64,000 nucleotides of DNA, from the NCBI GenBank assembly GCA_028015205.1, contig CM051521.1, forward strand, positions 93,472,513 to 93,536,512. The letters run 5' to 3'. Source of the DNA: Mytilisepta virgata (taxonomy: Eukaryota > Mollusca > Bivalvia > Mytilida > Mytilidae). This document shows, in pieces, positions 1-13,200 of this stretch (within the stretch, counting starts at the first letter, position 1; every line of letters starts with the position of its first letter). The notes below the pieces were generated by a model. It made no database searches, was not told the origin of the DNA, and worked only from the letters and a program-made list of their open reading frames with translations. The position numbers and the translations under genes are program-made.

Positions 1-894
1 TTAACTATGTTCGGCTCTGGCAGACATTTTGGATGGCGTGTGGGGTCATTGGAAAACTTTGTGAAAGAGGATCACTTAAGGACCATTGCTGAAAAGTATC
101 GTTCTTGGCAAAGTGGTTCAGACTAGTAGATCTAAGTAAAATTCCAATAGGGTCCTATGTTAAACTATGGTCGGCTGTGGCGGCCATCTGGTATGGCGGG
201 TGGGAACATAGGAAACATATATGAAAAAAGACCACCTAAGCACCATTTCTGCAAAGTTTTCTTCCAATTGGCCAAGTGGTTTCAGACAAGATAATCTTTA
301 AGTACATTTCCCATAAGGTCCTATGCTAAACAATGTTCGGCACTTGTGGCCATCTTTGAAGGCGGGTGGTGTCATCGGATACAATTTTGAAAAAGACCAC
401 ATAAGGACCATTGCTGCCATGTTTTCTTCCAATTGGCCTAGTGGTTTCAGATAAGAAGATCGTTAAGTACATTCTTCATAAGGTCCTATGTTAAACTATG
501 TTCGGCTCTTGCCGACAACTGGGATGGCGGGCCGGGTCATAGGATACATTTCTGAACGAGGACCACATAAGGACCATTGCCGCCAAATTTTGTTTCCAAT
601 TGGCCTGGTGGTTTCAGACAAGAAGATCTTTAAGTAAATTACCCATTTGGTTATATGTTATATGTTCGGCTCCTTAGGCCATCTTTGATGGCGGGCGGGG
701 TCATTGGATACAATTCTGAAAGAGGACCATCTCAGGACCATTGTGGCCAAATTTTGTTCCAATTGGCCCTGTGGTTGTAGAGATGATTAAAATGTGAATT
801 GTGGACGGTCGACGTACGATGGAGGGACCACGGACGTACGACGGACACCAAGTGATGGCAATAGCTCATATGGCCTTTTAGGCCAGGTGAGATG
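1..894 (+). mobile_element. Tandem-repeat element A (right part, cut by window edge)
   Basis: Five degenerate units of about 160-166 bp start at the phrase GTTCGGC near 9, 169, 335, 500 and 664. Each contains a GGCGGG segment, a GAGGACCAC(C)TAAGGACC segment, CCAATTGGCC, and AGACAAGAAGATCTTTAAG. After the last unit comes a conserved right end with GACGGAC(G)CCAAGTGATGGC and GGCCAGGTGAG at 880-891. The same layout is seen at 7120-8214, so these are copies of one non-autonomous element. Unit length and host recall bivalve tandem-repeat-bearing elements (for example those carrying BIV160-like repeats), but that link is untested. Confidence 0.75.
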
Positions 895-1155
895 AAAACA
901 AAATGGTATACATACAGTGTCAAAACTCGCATAAGAATTGTTCAGTTATAAACAGAACATGAATGTCTTATTTATAACAGTGATTTTCTCGGTTATGCCG
1001 TTACCTCATGTGTATTCTGAACAAAATCGGCATAATTAAAGCATTTTTTTCAACAGAATATATAAATCTTTATTTAGAACATACATGTATAGGTACATTA
1101 TTTGCTAAGAAAATAGTTTGGGACTAAGTTTGTCATGTTTTTTGCCAATATATAC

Positions 1156-1206
1156 CTCCGCAGATTTATGAGCTTTAAGTGCCTTCTTGATTTCTTCTCC
1201 TTTGTT
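1156..1206 (-). CDS. PALD1: PALD1 coding exon 14, last one in window
   Basis: A 51-bp exon, residues 577-593, acceptor TTCTAG and donor GTATAT, phase 0. It encodes KGEEIKKALKAHKSAE, the counterpart of the LEAQLKAHLSE helix of the second repeat. It is short, but frame, borders and content all agree. The next exon should start in phase 0 to the left of the window. Confidence 0.8.
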
Positions 1207-4200
1207 CTAGAATTAGAATGATCGCTAATGTCAGAAAAGAAAAAAAAACATCAAAGTATCAAAAATATATGTAGTTTCAGCAGTACAAAAATTTGTAAAT
1301 AAACGTAATATAATATGCTCTTTCTCCAAATGGCTTGAAGACTTTAAATTCATATTGGCCTCTCACGAATAATGTCGATTTCTATTGAACTCTATGACGA
1401 GATAGCATTAAACCCTTTTATGGCAGTGTTATTTCAGTTTTTTGAGTAGAGCGACAGTATTCGACCTGTAGATATGAGGGCCTTAGCTAGTTTTACAGTT
1501 AGAACAAGTACATTCTGACCCCGCTATCTAAATTATCTACCGTCCACTCTAGTTTCGAAGTTCTAGGAAGCAGTCACCTTGTTGTTAATCATACTGGATT
1601 GGTTTGTATTATAGTGTTTTATAGTGTGTTTTATACACCAGATGGTCAGGATAGAAAAGGGGAGGTTTAGGTAACCATAATTTTCAAACCGGTTTAAACC
1701 CACCACTATTCAGTGTCTGTACCAAGTCAGTGAGAATATCCTGACTCTATTGTGTTCATGTTTGTGTTTTGTACTCTTTGTGTTATTTTTGTCCGGCGTT
1801 CTGTCATTTGGGTTGGTTTGATTGATGGGATGTTATTATTAACCTTTCCTGTTATCAATTTTGTTTTTTATTTCTAAATGTCATTTGTAATAAAAAAGGC
1901 AGAATAATTATAAATAATTTTTATAAAAAACAATTTAATATGAATTACTACCAATAAGTGGACGCCTTCGCTGGTAGTCTCCAAGTTCTCGAGGGTATCA
2001 GGGCTCAGTTGCTAGGATTTTGAAACTAGCTTGAAATGATACTTTAAAATTTACTGTTATTAAAATGTTATGTTTTTGTGAAAACGAATAATATATATTT
2101 ACGTTCTTTGATGGCTTTCGCTTTCACAGTTTTGTCTTTTTCGCATTTGAATCAACTCTTGAAAGTTTTAGGTTATTATTTTTGCTTTCAACCTTTTTGG
2201 CCTTGAGCACAACTGGTGAGTACTAAATCGACAAAATGCGCATCAAAATTGGTAACATAGAATGTGTATTATAATCTTATACACACCTCTAATTCATTAT
2301 TTGTCAATAAAGGATGTGTTATTGGTTCCTCCAGTAACGTACAGTCCCTGATACTGTAAGTCGTTCCATCACATTCAACAGAACAATCGTTTCTCAAATT
2401 TATGAGAACTAGAAAACTGTGACCTACTTTTTTACTTAAGAGATGGTTAGTTACTTTTGTTACTCCCTGAAAATATACATAATTGTAAGTAAATTACAAA
2501 TAGTGCATAATTTTTACAGTAATTAAAAGCTGGCATTTTAAAAATAAATATAGTGCTACATGTACATTTATAACGGTCAATTCCGGATGATATTGATGTC
2601 CGTTGTTAAAATAGTTCTATAAATATATTTCTATCATTATAGAGCTAAATTTAAACATGATAATGACATTGACGATATTATATAATAATCTTAATAAAAA
2701 TGTATAAAGATTTAAAGCATGCTTTGTTCTTTGATATGTCCGATATATACTATTTATATCCAATCGATTTGTGATTATTTGTTTACATGGCAGAATCATG
2801 AGAATGCTTTTGTTAATAATATAAAATATCTGATATGTTCAATGTTTTGAACATATGGGACTCACATCTCTTGCTGGTTGTGCCATACCATAAATAGGGA
2901 AACCTTTGATATTTATTCTCCTAAAATTAGAAACCATGACATCTGGTTGTGTACTGAGAACATCCAATCCAATATAGTCATCGGCTACCTAGGAAAATAG
3001 ATTACATTTTTACAGATGTTGTAAGCAGATGAATACCAGGTGTTAAACTGTACTTAATGTTTAGAATAAAAAAGCTATAAAAAGATTAACAATTAACAGG
3101 ATTAATGCAGAATAAACAAGGATAACGTATTAGTTATGATCTTGCTCCTGAGATAAAAATCAATGGACTACAAAGGTATCACAGCATTTATCAGACTACA
3201 GAAGATTCAAAAAGTTTACAAATGCATGGAGATTTTTCAGTTTATCACAGAGTTAAAAGTTTATGGGCCAGAAGCCTTATAATACATCCTTTACTTAAAT
3301 AAATATTCAGTATATGAATATATAGGCAATAAGTACACACGTTCTGGTATAGACGGCATCTAAGGGAACAACCATTTAACTTCAAAGGGGGGGGGGGGGG
3401 GTTATGGTTTTTCGTGAATATATATCATAGGGAAGGAAAAAAATAATCTTTTGCAGCAAGGGCCCAAAAAAAAAAAAAAAAAAAAAATAATCTGTTTTAC
3501 GAAACTATGGAAAAAAATTTTCTGATTTAAATACAAGAGTGGATTTAAAAAATCACAAGCATTACAAGAAAAACTTTAGACCATTATTTAATACAAACAT
3601 GACTTGATTTATTTTGACCATAATAAAATATTTTCCTTAGTTTTTCAGTCATACTTGACCTTTCAGTGATTAACCATCAATATAAAGAGCAACAATAATG
3701 ACAATCAAAGCATTGTTCCTTTTTAGCTCACCTGGCCAAAGCCCATGTGAGCGTTAGTCATCACTTGGCGTCCGTCGTCTGTCCGTCTGTCTGTTAACTT
3801 TTCAATTTTAATATTCTCCTATGAACCACTGGGCCAAATGGAATAAAACTTGGCTGGAAGCATCATTGTAAGGTCCTTTATAAAGTTTGCTCATTTCGTC
3901 TTGATCGGACAACAAACATGGCCGCCATGGACAATTATTGTTTCTGATCTTCCCCTCTGAAACTGCTGGCCCAAATGAAACAAAACTTGACAAGAAGCAT
4001 ATATGGGGGTGGGGTCCTTTATAAATCTTCCTCATTTCGTTCCGACCGAACTGAAAATTTGGCCGCAATGAGCAGTTCTTTTTTCTGATTGGCTGATACA
4101 TAAAATCTTCTTCTCTGAAATAACGTGACAAACATGGCCATCATTGACAATTCTTGTTTCTGATTGGTTGATTTAAAAAAAATTCTCTGAAACTGCCTGG

Positions 4201-7200
4201 TCAAATAGAGTTGGCCAAATAGAGCTAAACTTGACAGAAAGTGTCTATGGCATATAACAAAAATCTACAGAACTACAGCATTGCTTGAAACCAAACATGG
4301 CCTGAATGTTCCTCGTAAAGTTCTGACCAAGTGTTGTTACTTTGATGCCAATCCCTCATTCAAGATGGCCACCAGCAGAGAACTTAAGTTAACATAAGAC
4401 CCTATGGGAAATACATGCAAAAATCTTCTGGAGAACCGCCAAATTTTAGAATATGCTGAGTAGAAGGACCTTGATGAAGAAAAAATCGGGTCCTACAAGG
4501 CTTACCACACTTCATAATGATAGGGAGAAGTGACTTCTCTCTTTGAGGTACATCAATAAAAACGGCTTTCATGCCAGGTGAGCGATACAGGCTCAGGCCT
4601 CTAAGCCTCTAGTTTAAATATGCATACATGTAATTCGGTTCCTACAAGGCTTCCCACACTTCATAATGATAGGGAGAAGTGACTTCTCTCTTTGAGGTAC
4701 ATCAATAAAAACGGCTTTCATGCCAGGTGAGCGATACAGGCTCAGGCCTCTAAGCCTCTAGTTTAAATATGCATACATGTAATTCGGTTCCTACAAGGCT
4801 TCCCACACTTCATAATGATAGGGAGAAGTGACTTCTCTCTTTGAGGTACATCAATAATAAATATCTAGTTTAAATATGCATACATGTACATATACCCAAT
4901 GTGTGTCTACTCAGTACTGTGTGTAATTATGATTATTATAATAAAATACAGAGAAAATGATGTTATATTCCATTTCTTAAGGAATTAATACATAAAAACA
5001 AAATAAAAGTCATTAACATATCAGAACAAAATTTAAAAATGAAAAGTACATGTATATGCAAATCTTTTATTATAAAAAAAAATTCATAGTATATACCAGT
5101 TTTATTTACTGCTAGTGATTTCATAGTAATAAATACATCTTTTACTATCTGGGCATTGCTAAAAAACTTTCTGATTCGACTTTGTAAGAAAAATAGATAA
5201 TTTGGTTTGACTGTAGAAAAAAAATAAAATTGTGTGCATGTCTTGAAAAAAAAATTTCAAACCAATATAAAAAACCATAATCCCCCTTGATGTTAAATGG
5301 TTGTTCCCTAAGTCATCTGCTTTTATATAAATCATGACACGACACAAGCTTCCATGGGATTCATATATAAGGACTATTTGATTATCTAAAGCGTATAAAA
5401 TATATAACAGTATTATAACAACAATAGAATAAAAGGAATCTCACGAGATAATGTTGTCCTGTAAATAGTAAGTCTACTGGGACTTGGATGTGTGGGCTGC
5501 TTACGTTTCCTCTGATTCTCATAATGCCGGGTTGTCGTTGCATCCATTGACTAAAGCTTAGAGTAAACCACTGTGAAAACTGCAACAGTATAATATTCCA
5601 TAGGTAAAACATTCTTAAAGCACAGAAAATGTGTTATATTGTAAGTAATTTTTACTAGACCTACTACGTGTGTTGTTAAATATATACATGTAACCAGTAT
5701 TTATGAAATGTTTATGGCGAATATTGTGAACAACCAAAATGGTGAGATATGGTTCTTAGTTTCCCAAAATGTTTAATTAGTTTAAATAAAACAGAAAAAA
5801 ACTATGAAATCGTTTTAAAATCGTAAATCTTTATTATTAAAGTTTGAATTTCTGCTTGTTTCATTTCTCAATTCATTCTCTGAATAAAACAAAAGTAATG
5901 AATGAAAAAGTGTTATTCCTGTCATCATGGTTAAAATTTAAATGAAAATTACCTGCTCTGTTAAATACGCATTGAAACAAATAAGAAACACATATCTTTC
6001 TAATAATCTGCAACACCTCGAAAAAGTATGGTCTATCAAATCACTGGTCTGAAAAAAGAAAAAGTTATTTATATGCTGAAGATGTACTTTTTACATTTTA
6101 TAGACTGATCTCATTCCAGGGTTAAGTGAAAGTTCACACTGCTAGTGCTTTAGTTTCTGTGCTGTCCCTTTCTTGTTCTGTTTAGTTTATTATATGTTTT
6201 TATCCTTTTTATTATAATGGAACATTGGTTTGTTATTTTATACGAGTTAAAGATTTCAATCTTAAGGACGTATGGCAATGTTTTGTTCATTCGGTATTCT
6301 TTTGTCGATGAACAATGACACTGACAATACGAGGCACATATTTTATATGTATTTTTGAATTTCGATGAAAGGTCAAGTTTATAATTTTGAGGATTAGTTT
6401 TCATGAACATGATTTTTGTGCGTTTGATGATGTCCAGCCTTTGTGTTACCAAAAGTCGTTTATTTTGTGTACATGCTATTGAAAAAATGCACCTTTTTTG
6501 CGACTTCTTGTTTAAACAGAGAACATAAAAAATGAATGAAATCACAATTGTTAATATGTAGAAACAGTATAATTTTTGACATCTGACGGTTAATGAATTT
6601 TACTACTGTAATGAAACTTACTGCCTGTGTATCGTCTCTCTCAATTTTGTCTAATTCCTTCACAAGTTTGTAAATGTCATTTCGGATATGACAATGATCT
6701 GAGCATTGGTCAATCAACAGATCAACCTATAAGACAAGACAAAATATTCGTAATACGCAAATTTTGGAAAAAGGTATTGTTTGAAAACATATACATGTGT
6801 AAGACCAAAACAGCATTAACAAAACGAAAGATATCTAACAAAACATCAAAATCTTTATAAATAGCAATGCGAATTCCCATTAAACACGATGAGAGTGTTA
6901 TCAGATGCTTGGTAAGCTAAAAATTGTGGTAATTTCTAATAATTCATTGAAATATTTAAACAAACTGAACATACCTGGTTTTTGATATGGCTGCCATTCG
7001 GAATAATTTTGATAAGCTTTCGTACTGAATAATATTCTCCTTTCTGTAAGCTGTTGTTATCTTTTGTAGCGTTCTTTTTGGGACTTCTGTTAAAATAAAT
7101 ACATATAATAAAAAAAAATAAACTAGAGGCTCCAGGAGCCTGGACTATGTCTATCTTGACTGGCAGCATGGAACATTGCTGTCAAGTTCCGACTGGCAAA

Positions 7201-10200
7201 CTGGTTTTAAACAAGAAGATCTTTCAGTGACCATTAGGTCTTATGTTAAGCTATCTTGTGCTCTGGCAGTCAGGGTGACCATCTAACCACTATTGCCTCC
7301 AAGTCTTGTTCTAATTGGGCCTGTGGTTTCCTACAAGATCTTTTAGTAAATCTCCCATAGGGTACAATTAAACTATGTTCGGCCCAGGCGGGGTCATCGG
7401 ATTTAATTCTGAAAGAGGGTGTACTACTTAAGGACCACTGCTTTCCAGTTTTTCCAATTGGCAAAGCGGTTTCAGACAAGACGATATTTCAGTAAATTCC
7501 TTATAGGGTCCTTGTTCAGCTCTGGCAGCCATCTTGGAAGATGGACGGCGTCGTTGGAAATAATTCTGAAAGAGCACCACCTAAGGACCATTGCTGCCAA
7601 GTTTTGTACCGATTGTCGAAGTCATTTCAGAAAAGAAAATCTTTAAGTAAATTTCCCATATGGTCCTATGTTAAACTATGTTCGGCTCGGCGGCCATCTT
7701 AGATGCATGCGGTGTCATCGGATATAATTCTGAAAGAGGACCACCTAAGGACCATTGATGCAAAGTTTTGTTCAAATTGACATAGTGCACGAGGTTTCAG
7801 ACGAGAAGATCTTTAGGTAAATTTGCCTTGGGTTCTATGTTAAAATATGTTCGGCTTTGGCAGCCACCCTGGTTGACGCGCAGGGTCATTCTGAAATAGG
7901 ACCAACTAAGGACCATTGCTGCCAAGTTTTATTCCGATTTGACATAGTGGTTTCACACAAGAAGATCTTTAAGTAAATTTCTCATAGGGTTCTATGTTAA
8001 ACTATATTTGGCTCTGGTGGCCATCTTGGATGACTGGCGGGGTCATCGGATTTAATTCTGAAAGAGGACCACCTAAGGACTATTGCTGCCAAGTTTGTTA
8101 CATTTGGCCAAGTGGTTTCAGTGAAGAACATCTTTAAAAGAAAGTTTACGACAACGACGGACGCCAAGTGATAGTAATAGGTCACCTGGCCCTTGGCCCA
8201 GGTGAGCTAATAAAACGGATTACAGGAAAGGTCAACAAAACATACATGTAAATATACCAAACAATTAACGTCATCCATATATTCATGTAATCGTCATTAA
8301 CAGATTACTTCATCGCACGATAATAATTTAAAAATGGTTTTCCCCCAAATTCTTACTACTGATTCACACAGCAGACGTTAGTAATCTCATTTGTATGCTT
8401 AAAATATGTACTAGAACCATTTAAGATATCGACTCTCTTTTAAAATTTCGAAGCATTAGTAGAGAATTTCTGATGTCCAAATTCATTCTTATATATAAGG
8501 AACAGAAAGCTATAAAATACTTACAGATACTCAGGTAGAGTTCATACTTACTGTAGTTCGGCAGGGAAGCCATATTTTTGTGCTAAAACCAGACACCCCA
8601 TAATGGAACCAAGAGTGGATCGCTCTTGACCAGAACTACATGTAAACAACATGCCAGTGGAACATGACTTAGATTTTTCGAAAAATTTTGGGCACTCCTG
8701 CAACAAAGCGTAAAAATTAATAAATAAATTACTATATAAATTTTTATTATCATAAAATGATATTGTCTAAAGCTCGGAAATGCAATATACAAGCTTAAGG
8801 TTGTAACATCTTTAAAACTACATAATATATTTCTTCATGCATAGTTTCGTCATTAATTGGTCTAAAACAATTAGTAATTGGTTATTTTGATATCGCTGCA
8901 AAACTACTTTTGGAAATTGTTTACTACAGATTTGACTTCGACCTGTACTTAAGAGATCATTTGAGATATTTGCATCTATCCCATCAACCTCTGCGGCATC
9001 AAATATAGATATTAACGACTTTTATTCTAATAATCATGAACAGAAAATATGTAAAAACCTATGCTAATTAATTCATAAATTCAGTCCACTTACGAAAAAG
9101 TCCTAGATTTCTAAATGACCTGTAAAATATTGTCTCTACTTATAAAAGTCGGATATTTACGGATTCTGGACAATTCCGTCCAGAATTGGCACTTATCAAT
9201 GTTTTACAATTAAATATATTCATTTTCTGTGAAAAATTCTTTCCTAATAAACCTTATTCAAATGTAGATAAGATAGTGTTCCATATTTTTAAGATATAAT
9301 TAATAACAGCTGCTTGTTATACATCCAGATGACAAATCTGTGTCGTCACCTGGTCAAATAGGCGATCTCAAGTTTATGAAAATTTTTTTTTTTTTTGAGA
9401 ATGTAATTTAAATTGTTAACTACGTGAAACATATACGTTGTACGGAGTTTTTCGACATATTTTAATTTGAAATTCCCAAAACAATTTATGATAAAAGAAT
9501 CCCTGTTTTATATATGCACTGCTCTCTAACATCACTACTGTCTGGACACCTCAGTTCATAAAATGATTTTTTTTTTCACATTTTGAAAGTCTAAACGTTT
9601 TAATTATTAGAAAATATTGTTTTTCGGTTAATTAATTAAAAAAAATATAAAAATATAAGAAAATATAAAAATTGTAAAGTTGTTTATAAAGGTTATGTTT
9701 GTATACTTAACAGATGATTCTGAATGGGAAATTTCCAATAAAAAAGTTAATGCACTTGAAAATTTCAAAAAATTACTCATTTCACTTTATCAACTCAGAC
9801 CTATCTTAAAATTTGTAAAACTGCTATTTCAAATATTTTTAAAGCCCTTTCTGCATATTTCATGCATCACGGGGTTGTAATACTTAATTTTATAAAATCT
9901 CATGGAAGAGTTATCTCCCTTTTACATTGCAAATTCCATAGGAATAATTTTTTTGTTTCTCTGGAAGACTTGATTGAATAAAATCAGGTATGTTCAATTG
10001 TTTCAGTTACGACTTAGCTCATTGCATCTTTAACCCAAGCGACTAGACAAATCACACTGAGTACGGTATTCAAATTCTGAAAAATCCATCTTACGAACTG
10101 AGGTGTCCAGACAGTAGGTCCAATCAAATACTAACACAGACCGTTTAATTTGATGCAAGAGGAATCTTGCGCTAACAATCTATCAACCTGTTTACGGATA

Positions 10201-13200
10201 CTTTGCATACTTATATACTTATATTTGAGAGCAAGCCTTCAAGCAAACATTGTAATGAATAAATAAATATAAAGTATTGCAACTACATAATATGTATTGT
10301 TCACAAGTATTTCAGATCAATTTAAGTTAGTACGATTAATTCTTTCGTTTATTTGCTGCATTTTAAATATTTTTTAGATGGCTTCAAAATTGTTTTTGTT
10401 TTACAATTAAACGAAAACCATTCACAAAGTTAAACATAATATAAGCTACTTCATATAACATTAATCTTAGAGAAATAAAATGCCTTATCTTACAATGGTT
10501 TCTATGGAAACAGTGTATGTCTTCTTAGATAATGAAGTACATTTGATAGCTAGAATGCAATCCATATATTTTAGTAAAGAATAGTATTTCGCCTCTGGTG
10601 ATGGGATCAGACATTTTCCTGCCAATATAGCCAATAAAGAAAAATAGAAATCCTCTAAGGTACAATAAATAGCAAATTGGTGAGATTATTAATAACTCAT
10701 AGACTATTTTATGCTCAGTGGAACTAAAGACACAGGATAATATGATTCCTTTGTGATATTAATTATAAAAGGACAGAAGTCGTCACGAAAGTACATGTAA
10801 CTACACAATAAAGAATAATTCGTACATCACATTTTACAAAAATGATCATTAAAAATTAACCTCATTAATTATAAAATTTGATCAAACTAAAAAAAAGCTG
10901 TTGTGAGGTAAGTCTTTTAAAAAATTGATATCATGGTTGTTAATATAACAAAAAATCTGCGATTACAATCTGTAGGGAAGCGGGGGCAAGGACATCGTGA
11001 ACAATGACCCATACAATACACAATCTTCTCGGTAACTTTACATACTTCCAGGAAAATGTCTCCAAAGTATTTATATTCCTATCTATATTCACAACAATGC
11101 CATAAAAATTGAATGGAATGATAATTCATAATACTGTCTCACTCGTAATTACTGGATAAAGTGTTCTTAGACTAGTGTCTTTTCTCGACTATTCTCTTTT
11201 ATATCGGACAAATACTTCAGTGACAATCCCTAATTCTGGTCATCAATAACAAGTAATGGCACAAGCCTGATTAGATATCAACATTTCGTGATATTTTATC
11301 AATATTTTGCAAATCCAATTATCTAAATCTAATTCAGAAGAGCAGTTAATACATCTTTTGTTACTACAGATCGTTACCAAAAAATCAAGCCTTAGGAATC
11401 AAACGTTAGAATTTCACTGTTTCTTTAATTAAGTACGTTTCTAGGATAAAAGCTGATAATTTTCTGTATCACAATACAATAAAAATGTAGAAGATCGGTT
11501 ATTTGTAAAGACACTATGTATGTACAAATTACTAAATGAAATGAGACTGTATAACTGAAGCCTATAATATCATTACGATGTTTCAAATAAACGTCACCGT
11601 AGTTAGAATAATGTTTGCATCATGTTTATATTTATTTATTTTTGAGCGATTGTGACGAAGTGAGTAAATGTACTAAATATAATCTCCATGATCTTGATAA
11701 AATCATTTCGATTTTAACACGGCTACAAATGTAGTACATGCAGGTTATGTTGTTGTATTTAACGTATGGCATGTAGATTAATTTCCTAGTGAGGGTTCGT
11801 ATTTCTGTGTTAATTAACCCTAAAACTTTTTTGTTTCATGTATAGAGGTAACTTTACATGAGAAATTGGTTCATTTAATTTTTAAACAATACAAATGAGG
11901 AAAATAATTATGAAAAGAACTGCAGTAGAGGGGAGCACGCTACAACGAGACCACGGAGGCGGTTCTGAGCTATACTGGGGTACAAGACTAATACATTATG
12001 CTTAATAATAAAATTGCAGTATTTATTAATATCTAATTTCATGACCAAGCAATGACTACTAATCAGATTGTACCCTCAGGACTTATGCGATCCATAAGCA
12101 GTGGTATGGCTATACAATTTAGTGCATAATATTGTTGTCGATTGAACAATCATATATTCCTCAGGTGTGTACACAAAACAGCTGGACTTGGAAATTTTTC
12201 TATTAAAATAAGTGTTGGACACAACTTTCCCCAAGGCATTCATCCATATGACTTTTTAATTATACGGTCATACTCTCAGTGATTTAAAATGTGTATTTGG
12301 GTCAATTTCTGATATTTTCTTTATATTTCCCAAAATAGTTCTCTGTATGCCCTCAAAGTATTTAGATCTAATTCATTTATTAAATTATTGTTACAAAAGG
12401 AAAGTACTGAAATCATTTTTCCTCCAAACAAGAGGCTCAGTGGGCTGAGCCTGTATCGCTCACCTGGCAGTCACAAACTTTTGATTTGACAGACTAGGTT
12501 GATTTCTGGAAACTTGATCTTCTATAAATGCTTCATACCAAGTATAAGTTCATTGGCCAAACGGTTTCAGAGGAGAAGTTTTAAATTTTGACCGATTAGA
12601 ACATATAAAGGTTTCTGGTGGCAATTTTGTTTCACGGACTAGAAAGATTTATGTAAGTTTGTAAAGGACCTTCCATAGATGCTCCATACCAAAAATCAGT
12701 TCATTTGGCTTTACGGTTTCAAAGGAGAAGAACTTTTAAATTTCGACCAATCAGAACATGTAAATGCTCATGACGGCCATTTTGTTTCACGGACCAGGAA
12801 GATTTATGCAAACTTCCTAAAGTACCTTCCATAGATGCTCCATACCAAAAATCAGTTCATTTGGCTTTAAGGTTTCAGAGGAGAAGAAGTTTAAAATTTT
12901 GACCAATCAGAACATGTAAATGCTCATGGCAGCCATTTGGTTTCATAGACCATGCTGATTTATGCAAATTTTGTAAAGGACCTTCCATAGATGTTCTATA
13001 TCAAAAATCAGTTCATTTGGCTTAACGGTTGTAAGGAGAAGAAGTTTTACATTTTAACCAGTCAGAACATGTAAATGCTCATGGCGGCCATTTTGTTTCA
13101 TGGACCATGATGAGTTATGCAAACTTTGTAAAGGACCTTCCATAGATCATCCATACCAAAAATCAGTTCATTTGGCTTTACGGTTTCAGAGGAGAAGAAC

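Noticed and set aside
5382..5444. Paladin exon 11 reading on to a stop at 5382 as a shorter protein
   Set aside because: A good GTGAGA donor lies at 5444 and exon 12 joins in phase with matching paladin content; use as an alternative end cannot be excluded but has no support.
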